Source: CAYXXN01 sp964469055
GTDB lineage: Bacteria; Acidobacteriota; Thermoanaerobaculia; Multivoradales; JAHEKO01
Reading direction: 5' to 3'
Assembly (NCBI GenBank): GCA_964469055.1
Contig: CAYXXN010000069.1
Span: 1 to 14,065 of the forward strand
DNA: 14,065 nucleotides
The notes under the pieces were generated by a model. That model had not been told where the DNA came from. It saw only the letters and a program-made list of their open reading frames with translations, and searched no databases. The position numbers were made by a program, and so were the translations under genes. Numbering within the stretch: the stretch's first letter is position 1; every line of letters begins with the position of its first letter. Shown piece after piece: positions 1-7,150 of this stretch.

Positions 1-1
1 C

Positions 2-2596
2 GTGTTGTGCGATCTGTGCGTGCAGGCTGCGCCGCCGGGAGGGGTGCGGGTGGTCTTCGCTCTCTGGGGTCGAGTGCTGGTGGGGGAGGTGCTCTTCGAG
101 GGCGAGCTGGGTCTGCGCGAGGCGGATTTGCGGGCGGCGGTCGTCCAGGCCGAGGGCCAGCCGCTCTACGAGGACCGGGTCTTTCGCAGCGTCTATCGAG
201 TGCAGGACCTCTATCGCGAGCGTGGCTATCTCGACGCTTCGGTACGGGTGAGCGTCGAATCGAGCCCGCGCGACAAGACGGCCACGGTCACCTTCCGCGT
301 GGCGAGCGGCGAGCCCGCTGCCATCGGCAGCGTCGCCTTCGACGGCGACCTCGGCCCCTTCCGGCCGAGCGAGCTCCTTGCACCGCTCAGGGGCCGCCCG
401 GGCGAACGCTACCGCGCCAGCCTGGGGCGTCAGGATGCCGAGCGTCTCGAGCGCTGGCTGCTCGCCGCGAGTCATCGCGCGGCGCTGGTGCGGGAGCCCG
501 AGGTCGCTTACCACCCCGGGGAGCGCCAGGTCGACCTCACCTACGGCCTGGAAGTCGGCCCGCACTTCACCTTCGAGGTGGTGGGGGCGGACCTCGAGGC
601 GCTGATCAAGGCCGGACCGCTGGCGCGTCTCGTCGAGGAGCGCTACGACGAAGCGCAGGGCTTCGCGGCGACAGAGGCGGTGCAGGCCCACCTGCAGGCC
701 CAGGGGCACTACGAGGCGCAGGTCGAGCTCGCCGACGAGCGGGTCGAGGGAGAGCGCACCGTCCGCCTGACGGTCGAGCCGGGACCGCTCTTTGAGTTCG
801 CCAGCCTCGAGATCGACGGCAACGAGGCCGCCTCCGACGAGCGCCTGCGGGCCCTGCTGCGGACGACGCGGCGGCGGGGCCTGGGCGGCGGGGGTGGGCG
901 GCTCGTCGACGCCTGGCTCGCGGAAGACCTTGCCAACCTGCGGTCCTTCTACGCCCTGGAGGGGTACTCGGACGCCACGGTGGGAGCCCCGGAGATCGAG
1001 ATCTCCGGCGGGGAGATCGCGCTGCGCCTCTTCATCCGCGAGGGCCAGCGCCGCACGGTAGCCGCCCTAGAGATCGAGGGCGCGGTCGAGGTGGCGCCGG
1101 CGACCCTGGTGGCCGGGCTGCCGCTCGCGGCCGGCGGCCCCTACCATCCGAACCTGCTGGCGGCCGCGCTCGACGAGGTCCGTGCCCGCTACGAAGAGCG
1201 CGGCTACAACGCCGTGCGGGTGGATTCGCAAGTCGACTGGAATGACGACGGCACCCAAGCAACGGTGCGTCTCACCGTCCTCGAGGGCCCGCGCAGCCTC
1301 GTCGACCGGGTGATCGTGCGCGGCTACCAGCACACCGACCCCGAGCTCATCCGCATCGCCTCGCACTTGGAGGCGGGTGAGGCGGTGAGCCGCCAGCGCC
1401 TGCTGGAAGCCCGCCGAGCCCTCTATCGGCTGGGCATCTTCTCGGAGGTCGATGTCGACCTCGTGCCGAGCGCACCCTACGCCGCCGGCCGCGACGTGAG
1501 GATCCGGGTCACCGAGGGTCGCCGGCGCCGCCTCTCGTACGGCGCGGGTGTCGATTCGGAGGACGGTGTGCGGGGCCTGTTGGGCTACTCCCACGGCAAC
1601 CTCCTCGGCCGCGCCATCTACGCCCGCGGTGACCTGTTGGCGAGCGCTCGCGACCGCCAGGCTCGCCTCCTCGTCGAGCAGCCGTACGTTTGGCGTCACG
1701 AGCTCCCCATGACCTACTCGCTGTTCGGTCTGGAGGAATCCCGGGAGAGCTTCGACGCCTTGCGCTACGGGGCGCAGGTCGGCATGGAGCGCGTACGCCG
1801 CCGTTGGCGGCTCGGCCTGCTCGGGAGCTGGGAGTGGGTCGAGCTCGATCTGCTCGAGTCGATCGAGCCCCTCGACGTCAACCGCCGCCTGCAGGACGCC
1901 CGCATCGCGAGCCTGACGCCCAGCGTCCTCGTCGATCACCGCGACGATCCCGTCGAGCCGACCGCCGGCTGGAGCAGCAACGTGCTGCTCGAGGTCGCGG
2001 TGCCGGTGCTCTCGGCAGAGGCCGATTTCGTGAAGCCCTTCGGTCAGCAGACCGCCTACTGGGGTCTCGGTCGCTGGGGAGTGCTGGCGGCCACCCTGCG
2101 CCTGGGCGGCATCGAGCCGGGCGGCGACGAGGGGGCGCTCGTCCCCCTCTCGGAACGCTTCTTCGCCGGGGGCAGCGCCAGTCACCGAGCCTACGAGCTC
2201 GACACGCTGGGCATCGTCGGCGAGACGCTCCTGCTGTGCCCAAGCGAGGGCGCCGTCGATCCCGACACCGGCGACCCGGCGACCTGTGAGGACGATCTGG
2301 CCCCGGGCGACCCCGGGCGCCTGCTGCCCGTGGGCGGCAACGGCCTCCTGCTCTTGAACCTCGACTACCGGTTCCCGATCGTGGGCGCCTTCGGCGGTAC
2401 GGTCTTCCTCGACGCCGGGAATGTATGGGCGGACTGGCGGGACGTCGACCCGGGCGAGGCCAAGCTCGGGGTCGGCGCTGGCGTGCGCTATCGCAGCCCC
2501 GTCGGCCCGGTGCGAGTGGAGGTCGCCTGGAAGCTCGACCGCGAACCGTTGGAAGATCCCTACGAGGTGTTCCTGAGCTTCGGCTACCCGTTCTGA
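2..2596 (+). CDS. Omp85/BamA-family outer-membrane protein, multi-POTRA (5'-partial)
   Basis: This is an outer-membrane protein of the Omp85 superfamily, which inserts beta-barrel proteins or exports substrates. Reading from the first codon in the window, I see the last strands of one POTRA (about residues 8-26) and then six complete POTRA-like repeats at about 28-105, 106-187, 188-262, 263-350, 351-432 and 433-510. Each has the pattern strand, helices with a GY/GxY turn, then paired strands, for example ERGYLDASV and ERGYNAVRV. Residues 511-864 look like the 16-strand surface-antigen barrel, ending in FLSFGYPF with the terminal Phe expected of a BAM signal. The barrel motif usually written VRGF/Y is HRAY here (728-731). 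A loop after it holds Cys746 and Cys762. There is no signal peptide and the frame is open to the window edge, so the GTG at position 2 is probably internal. BamA versus a TamA-like or lineage-specific paralogue cannot be decided here. Confidence 0.9.
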   Translation: MLCDLCVQAAPPGGVRVVFALWGRVLVGEVLFEGELGLREADLRAAVVQAEGQPLYEDRVFRSVYRVQDLYRERGYLDASVRVSVESSPRDKTATVTFRVASGEPAAIGSVAFDGDLGPFRPSELLAPLRGRPGERYRASLGRQDAERLERWLLAASHRAALVREPEVAYHPGERQVDLTYGLEVGPHFTFEVVGADLEALIKAGPLARLVEERYDEAQGFAATEAVQAHLQAQGHYEAQVELADERVEGERTVRLTVEPGPLFEFASLEIDGNEAASDERLRALLRTTRRRGLGGGGGRLVDAWLAEDLANLRSFYALEGYSDATVGAPEIEISGGEIALRLFIREGQRRTVAALEIEGAVEVAPATLVAGLPLAAGGPYHPNLLAAALDEVRARYEERGYNAVRVDSQVDWNDDGTQATVRLTVLEGPRSLVDRVIVRGYQHTDPELIRIASHLEAGEAVSRQRLLEARRALYRLGIFSEVDVDLVPSAPYAAGRDVRIRVTEGRRRRLSYGAGVDSEDGVRGLLGYSHGNLLGRAIYARGDLLASARDRQARLLVEQPYVWRHELPMTYSLFGLEESRESFDALRYGAQVGMERVRRRWRLGLLGSWEWVELDLLESIEPLDVNRRLQDARIASLTPSVLVDHRDDPVEPTAGWSSNVLLEVAVPVLSAEADFVKPFGQQTAYWGLGRWGVLAATLRLGGIEPGGDEGALVPLSERFFAGGSASHRAYELDTLGIVGETLLLCPSEGAVDPDTGDPATCEDDLAPGDPGRLLPVGGNGLLLLNLDYRFPIVGAFGGTVFLDAGNVWADWRDVDPGEAKLGVGAGVRYRSPVGPVRVEVAWKLDREPLEDPYEVFLSFGYPF

Positions 2597-2607
2597 AGCT
2601 CGGCCTC

Positions 2608-2616
2608 TGCTAGAAT
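2608..2616 (+). promoter_or_regulatory. Possible extended -10 promoter element before ribBA
   Basis: The 77-nt gap between the Omp85 gene and ribBA contains TGCTAGAAT, a good match to an extended -10 (TGnTATAAT), about 58 nt before the ribBA start. No convincing -35 is visible at 17 nt upstream, where it would fall inside the end of the Omp85 gene, but extended -10 promoters can work without one. It lies in an AT-richer patch of otherwise GC-rich DNA. If real, it would drive ribBA and the polysaccharide genes after it. A short GC hairpin (2627-2632 with 2636-2641) would lie in the leader. Confidence 0.35.
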
Positions 2617-2673
2617 TCCCGCTCCAGCCGCGCTCCGCGGCCGGGCACTCCACCGGGTCGCATCCCACCAGGC

Positions 2674-3894
2674 ATGTCCGAACCGTCGGTCTTCTCCCCG
2701 ATCGCGGAGGCGATCGAGGACTTTCGCGCCGGGAAGTTCGTCCTCATCGTCGACGCTGAGGACCGAGAGAACGAGGGAGACCTCGCTATCGCCGCGGAGC
2801 GCGTGACCCCCGCGGCGGTCAACTTCATGGCCACTCATGGGCGCGGCCTGATCTGCCTGGCGCTGACCGGCGAGCGCTGCGACGAGCTGCAGTTGCCGCT
2901 GATGGTGCCCGAGGCCGACAACGCCTCCTCCTTCCGCACGGCGTTCACGGTGTCGGTCGAGGCCCGCGGCAAGGTGACGACCGGCATCTCGGCGGCCGAT
3001 CGGGCGGCGACCATCCGCACGGCGGTCGACCCCTTGGCCAGCCCCGCCGACCTGATCCGCCCCGGCCACGTCTTTCCCCTGCGAGCGCGGCGCGGCGGCG
3101 TGCTCGAGCGTCAGGGGCAGACGGAGGCCTCCATGGATCTCGCCCAGCTCGCCGGCCTGACGCCTGCCGCCGCCATCTGCGAGGTCATGAACGCCGACGG
3201 CACGATGGCACGTGTGCCGCAGCTCGTCGAGTTCGCTCACCGCCACGGGCTCAAGATGATCTCCATCGCCGACCTCGTGCGCTACCGGCTGCAGCGGGAG
3301 AAGGTCGTGACGCGCGTCGCGGCGCCCGCCCTGCCGACGCGCTGGGGGCGTTTCCGCGTGTATGCCTACCACTCGGAGATCACCGGCGAGGAGCATCTCG
3401 CTCTGGTGCTCGGCGACCCGGCGTCCTCCCAGTCTGCCCTCGTGCGGGTCCACAGCCAGTGCTTGACCGGCGACATCCTGGGGTCGCTGCGCTGCGACTG
3501 CGGCGGCCAGCTCGCTGGCGCTCTGGAGAGCATTGGTCAGGAAGGCTGCGGCGTCCTCGTGTACCTGCTGCAGGAGGGCCGCGGCATCGGCCTGCTCAAC
3601 AAGCTCAAGGCTTACGAGCTCCAGGAACAAGGGCACGACACGGTGGAGGCGAACCACCGGCTCGGCTTCCGAGCCGACGAGCGCGAGTACGGAATGGCCG
3701 CGCAGATCCTCCGCGACCTCGGGCTTCAGCGCCTGCGTCTGTTGACCAACAACCCGCAGAAGCACGCGGCCCTGGCGGCGTACGGTCTCGAGATCCTGGA
3801 GCGTATTCCGCTGGAGATCCCGCCGACGCCCGAGAGCAGGGAGTACCTCAAGGCCAAGCGCGACAAGCTCGGGCATCACCTGAAGCTCGTCTGA
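2674..3894 (+). CDS. ribBA: Bifunctional 3,4-dihydroxy-2-butanone-4-phosphate synthase / GTP cyclohydrolase II
   Basis: This cytosolic enzyme feeds both branches of riboflavin synthesis: ribulose-5-phosphate to DHBP (N-terminal RibB domain, about 5-205) and GTP to the pyrimidine precursor (C-terminal RibA domain, about 215-400). At 406 aa it is normal for RibBA. The RibB half has the acidic loop DAEDRENEGD (27-36), RPGHVFPL with His132, and CEVMN with Glu170. However, Gln149 (in RQGQTEAS) stands where E. coli RibB has His153, the catalytic/metal-ligand residue. The RibA half is intact: zinc cysteines 263, 274 and 276, QEGRGIGL, Tyr314 (KLKAY, equivalent to E. coli Tyr105), ADERE and LLTNNPQK. 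The ATG at 2674 fits the family start, but its ribosome-binding site is weak (CAGG). The gene lies 10 nt before the sulfurylase/kinase gene and is probably cotranscribed with it. The fusion assignment is sure; activity of the RibB half is less so. Confidence 0.95.
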   Translation: MSEPSVFSPIAEAIEDFRAGKFVLIVDAEDRENEGDLAIAAERVTPAAVNFMATHGRGLICLALTGERCDELQLPLMVPEADNASSFRTAFTVSVEARGKVTTGISAADRAATIRTAVDPLASPADLIRPGHVFPLRARRGGVLERQGQTEASMDLAQLAGLTPAAAICEVMNADGTMARVPQLVEFAHRHGLKMISIADLVRYRLQREKVVTRVAAPALPTRWGRFRVYAYHSEITGEEHLALVLGDPASSQSALVRVHSQCLTGDILGSLRCDCGGQLAGALESIGQEGCGVLVYLLQEGRGIGLLNKLKAYELQEQGHDTVEANHRLGFRADEREYGMAAQILRDLGLQRLRLLTNNPQKHAALAAYGLEILERIPLEIPPTPESREYLKAKRDKLGHHLKLV

Positions 3895-3898
3895 GGAG
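3894..3898 (+). promoter_or_regulatory. Ribosome-binding site for the sulfurylase/kinase gene
   Basis: AGGAG overlaps the ribBA TGA stop and sits 6 nt before the ATG at 3905. It supports that ATG as the start and suggests translation coupled to ribBA. Confidence 0.75.
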
Positions 3899-3904
3899 AC
3901 ATCG

Positions 3905-5635
3905 ATGGGTGCGACGTCGAATCCTCCGCACGGAGGGACACTGGTCAACTTGCTGCTCACCGGCGAGCGGGCCGAGGAGGTCAAGAAAGCCTCGGTCGAT
4001 TGGCCGTCCTGGGACCTGACGCCGCGCCAGCTCTGCGACCTCGAGCTGCTCCTCGGAGGCGGCTTCTCGCCGCTCAGCGGGTTCATGAACCGGGCCGATT
4101 TCGACTCGGTATCGACCGACCTGCGGTTGGCGGATGGCACGCTCTGGCCGATTCCCATCACCCTCGACGTGACCGAGGAGGTGGCCTCCAAGCTGGAGAG
4201 CGGCCGGCCTCTGGCGCTGCGCGACCCCGAGGGCGTGATGCTCGCCGTGCTGCAAGTGAGCGACCTGTGGCCGATCGATCGGGAAGCCAAGGCCAAGGCG
4301 GTCTACGGCACGCTCGACCAGAAGCACCCCGGCGTCGCCCATCTCTTCCAGCGCACCAACAAAGTGGCGGTGGGTGGCCGGCTGCTCGGTCTGCAGCTGC
4401 CGTCGCAGTACGACTTCGTCGGTCTGCGAATCGCGCCCGCCGAGCTGCGCCGCCGTTTCCAGAGTCTCGGCTGGCGCCGCATCGTCGCTTTCCAAACCCG
4501 CAACCCGATGCATCGGGCTCACTTCGAGTTGACGCTTCGCGCCGCCCGCGACCTGGAAGCGAACCTCCTCGTCCACCCCGTGGTGGGGATGACGAAGCCG
4601 GGCGACGTCGATCACTACACTCGGGTGCGCTGCTACCAGCGGCTGCTCGAGCGGTATCCGCGCAACACGGCGATGTTGGCGCTGCTGCCGCTGGCCATGC
4701 GTATGGGCGGACCCCGCGAGGCGTTGTTCCACGCGATCATCCGCAAGAACTACGGCTGCACCCACTTCATCGTCGGGCGGGACCACGCGGGGCCGGGCAA
4801 CGACTCTCAAGGCAAGCCCTTCTACGGGGCCTACGACGCACAGGAGCTGTTGCGTCGTCACCAGGAGGAGATCGGCATCGAGATGGTGCCCTTCCAGAAC
4901 ATGGTGTGGGTCGAAGACGCCGCGGCCTACTTCCCGGAGGACGAAGTACCGGCGGGCGCTCGAACGCTGTCGCTGTCGGGCACCCAGCTTCGGGACCGCC
5001 TGGCCAAGGGCACGGAGATCCCGGAGTGGTTCACCTTCCCGGAAGTCGCCGAGGAGCTGCGCCGGACCCACCCTCCGCGCCACGAGCAAGGCTTCACGGT
5101 GTTCTTCACCGGCCTCTCGGGCTCGGGCAAGTCGACGGTGGCCAACGCCTTGCGGGTGAAGCTCCTCGAGATGGGCGGCCGGCCGGTGACCTTGCTCGAC
5201 GGCGACGTCGTGCGCAAGAACCTGTCCTCCGAGCTCGGCTTCTCGAAGGAGCATCGCGACCTGAACATCCGCCGCATCGGCTTTGTCGCCTCGGAGATCA
5301 CCAAGAACGGGGGCATCGCGATCTGTGCGCCGATCGCCCCCTACGAGAGCGTGCGCCGCGACGTGCGGGAGCTGATCGAACCCGGAGGCGGCTTCATCCT
5401 GGTCCACATGGCGACCCCGCTCGAGGTCTGCGAGAGCCGCGATCGCAAGGGGCTCTACGCCAAGGCGCGGGCGGGCCTGGTGCAGAACTTCACCGGCATC
5501 TCGGATCCCTACGAGGAGCCTGCAGACGCGGATGTGACGATCGACACCACCGAGCTCTTGCCCGAGGAGTCGGCGCAGCAGATCATCCTGCACCTCGAAC
5601 GCGAGGGCTTCGTCGGACCTGGGGCGGCGAGCTGA
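3905..5635 (+). CDS. sat: Bifunctional sulfate adenylyltransferase / adenylylsulfate kinase (PAPS synthase)
   Basis: This cytosolic enzyme makes APS from sulfate and ATP, then phosphorylates APS to PAPS, the sulfuryl donor for sulfotransferases and an intermediate in sulfate assimilation. The order is ATP sulfurylase first (about 10-390), then APS kinase (about 398-570), as in Aquifex-type and fungal proteins and the reverse of the animal enzymes. The sulfurylase active-site motifs are QTRNPMHRAH (197-206) and GRDHAGPG (291-298). The kinase has a full P-loop GLSGSGKST (403-411), DGDVVRKNL (432-440) and the FSKEHRDLNIRRIGF region. Unlike the fungal C-terminal domain, which has lost its P-loop and is only regulatory, this one should be catalytic. 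It is 576 aa, normal for the fusion. The TGA overlaps the proposed CTG start of the flippase. A sulfotransferase two genes on suggests the PAPS serves carbohydrate sulfation, although general assimilation is also possible. Confidence 0.95.
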   Translation: MGATSNPPHGGTLVNLLLTGERAEEVKKASVDWPSWDLTPRQLCDLELLLGGGFSPLSGFMNRADFDSVSTDLRLADGTLWPIPITLDVTEEVASKLESGRPLALRDPEGVMLAVLQVSDLWPIDREAKAKAVYGTLDQKHPGVAHLFQRTNKVAVGGRLLGLQLPSQYDFVGLRIAPAELRRRFQSLGWRRIVAFQTRNPMHRAHFELTLRAARDLEANLLVHPVVGMTKPGDVDHYTRVRCYQRLLERYPRNTAMLALLPLAMRMGGPREALFHAIIRKNYGCTHFIVGRDHAGPGNDSQGKPFYGAYDAQELLRRHQEEIGIEMVPFQNMVWVEDAAAYFPEDEVPAGARTLSLSGTQLRDRLAKGTEIPEWFTFPEVAEELRRTHPPRHEQGFTVFFTGLSGSGKSTVANALRVKLLEMGGRPVTLLDGDVVRKNLSSELGFSKEHRDLNIRRIGFVASEITKNGGIAICAPIAPYESVRRDVRELIEPGGGFILVHMATPLEVCESRDRKGLYAKARAGLVQNFTGISDPYEEPADADVTIDTTELLPEESAQQIILHLEREGFVGPGAAS

Positions 5636-7140
5636 GCGAGCCGGAACCCACCCCCGTTCGACCTGCGCTGGCCGCCGACGCGCGCACGCTCTCGCGCGGT
5701 GCGGCGGTGGCACTCGTCGGGAGTGGCGCGGGCCGGCTGCTCAGCTTCGCCGCTCAGATCGCCTTGGCGCGCTGGCTCGGACCGGCACGCTTCGGGGTCT
5801 TCGCCCTGGGCTCGACGCTCTTCCGCATCGGCGCGCTCTTGGCCCCACTCGGGCTCCACAACGGCGTGCTGCGCTTCGGCTCGGAACGGCTGCGGGAGGG
5901 GAGCGACGCCGTGGCGGCCACGGCCCGGCGCTCGGTCCGGCTGGCGCTCGGCTGCGGCCTCGTGGCGGCGCTCGTCTTGGCCCTGGCGGCACGACCCCTG
6001 GGCAAGCTTCTGTCGGCCGATCCCGCGTTCGTGCCCTTGCTCCTTGCCCTCGCCGTCGGGTTGCCGGCGGCGGCCGGCCTACGGGTCGCCGCTGCCGCGA
6101 CCCGAGTTTCTCGACGCATGCAGTTCTCGGTCCTGGCCGAGGACGTGGCGCAGCCGGCCATCTTCCTGCTCCTGGCCGTGCTGGCGCTGGCGACGGGCCG
6201 CGAGCTGTCGGCTCTGGGCTGGGCGGCGTCCGCCGCCTACGGCGCCGCGCTGCTGCTCGCCTTGGTTTACTTGGGACGACTCTTCCCGACGCGGCGAGCC
6301 ACACCGGCGCCGCCGGCCGGCGAGCTGCTGCGTTTCGGTTGGCCCACTGCCTTGGCGGGCGCCTTCGGCCTCCTCGTTCTGTGGCTCGACCGACTCTTCG
6401 TCGGGTACTATCTCGATGACTCCTCGGTCGGTCTCTACCAGGCGGCTTCGCAGGCCTCGCTCGCTCTCGCGGTGGTGCTCACGGCGTTCAACTCTATCTT
6501 CGCGCCGATGATCGGCGAGCTCGTCCGTGAAGGCGAGCGCGACCAGCTCGGGGCGTTGTATCGTGCCAACACTCGCTGGGGATTCCTCGCGGCGCTGCCG
6601 CTGGCCGCGCTCTTCTTGGTGGCGCCGGCCGATGCCCTCGAGGCCTTCTTCGGCGCCGTCTACCGGCCGGCGGCGCCGGCGCTCGTCCTCCTCACCTGCG
6701 GGCAGCTCGTCAATTTGGCGACCGGAGCCGTCGGTTTTCTGCTCATGATGAGCGGCCGGGAGCGGACCTGGCTGGGCTGTGCGACCACGGCCCTCGTCGC
6801 CAACGTGGCGCTCAACTTGGTGCTCGTCCCACGCTACGGCGTCTCCGGGGCCGCGGCGGCGACGGCGATCTCGGTCGGCGGCATCTTCCTCGCCGGCCTC
6901 GCCTTCGTGCGTCGCGACCTCGCCCTCTGGCCGTGGGACCGCCGCTTCCTCGGTATGTTGGTCACGACCCTCGCCGCCTGCGGGACCGCCGCTGCCGCGG
7001 CCCGCCTCCCGGCGGCGAGCGCTCCGGCGCGGGCGGCTCTGGCGCTGCTGGCCGCCGGCGGCGCCACGGTGGCCGGCTGGGCCTGGCTCGAGCGTCGCGG
7101 GGAGGCGGCCGAGATCCTGGCCCGCGTGAGGGGCGGCTAG
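5632..7140 (+). CDS. Polysaccharide flippase, Wzx/MOP (MATE-like) superfamily
   Basis: This inner-membrane transporter probably flips undecaprenyl-pyrophosphate-linked repeat units. With the start proposed here it has 502 aa and about 12-14 hydrophobic segments. The family landmarks are LARWLGPARFGVFAL (45-59), YYLDDSSVGLYQAASQ (259-274) and VPRYGVSGAAAATA (399-412), the last matching the usual P.YG..GAA.AT. No ATG exists near the 5' end. CTG at 5632 overlaps the previous TGA as CTGA, in the same style as the ATGA and GTGA overlaps later in the cluster. It gives a sensible cytoplasmic N-terminus (SEPEPTPVRP...) before the first membrane segment. The only near alternative, GTG at 5707 (residue 26), would begin inside that segment and leave no flank. 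The open frame continues far upstream, but that part is a shadow of the sulfurylase gene. The family is clear; the substrate and the exact start are not. Confidence 0.88.
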   Translation: MSEPEPTPVRPALAADARTLSRGAAVALVGSGAGRLLSFAAQIALARWLGPARFGVFALGSTLFRIGALLAPLGLHNGVLRFGSERLREGSDAVAATARRSVRLALGCGLVAALVLALAARPLGKLLSADPAFVPLLLALAVGLPAAAGLRVAAAATRVSRRMQFSVLAEDVAQPAIFLLLAVLALATGRELSALGWAASAAYGAALLLALVYLGRLFPTRRATPAPPAGELLRFGWPTALAGAFGLLVLWLDRLFVGYYLDDSSVGLYQAASQASLALAVVLTAFNSIFAPMIGELVREGERDQLGALYRANTRWGFLAALPLAALFLVAPADALEAFFGAVYRPAAPALVLLTCGQLVNLATGAVGFLLMMSGRERTWLGCATTALVANVALNLVLVPRYGVSGAAAATAISVGGIFLAGLAFVRRDLALWPWDRRFLGMLVTTLAACGTAAAAARLPAASAPARAALALLAAGGATVAGWAWLERRGEAAEILARVRGG

Positions 7141-7150
7141 GCCGACCGCG

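Noticed and set aside
2..4. GTG at the window edge as the true start of the Omp85 gene.
   Set aside because: No signal peptide follows, and the first residues look like the final strands of a preceding POTRA, so the gene most likely begins before the window.
2627..2641. GC hairpin with a 6-bp stem and 3-nt loop between the Omp85 gene and ribBA, as a terminator or riboswitch.
   Set aside because: There is no T run after it, and the 77-nt gap is too short and lacks the conserved blocks of an FMN riboswitch. It may be chance in GC-rich DNA.
1067..2668. Long open frame of 533 codons on the - strand opposite the Omp85 gene.
   Set aside because: Third-position GC bias leaves such antisense frames open. 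The predicted protein has no recognisable domain and overlaps a gene with clear family motifs.
4000..5631. Upstream extension of the flippase frame, which would add over 500 residues.
   Set aside because: It covers the sulfurylase/kinase gene in another frame and reads as Arg/Pro/Ala-rich shadow sequence; membrane-protein character begins only after 5632.
2584..5713. Two long - strand frames (2584-4296 and 3848-5713) opposite ribBA and the sulfurylase/kinase gene.
   Set aside because: They lie opposite genes with certain identity, have low-complexity compositions typical of shadows, and show no motif.
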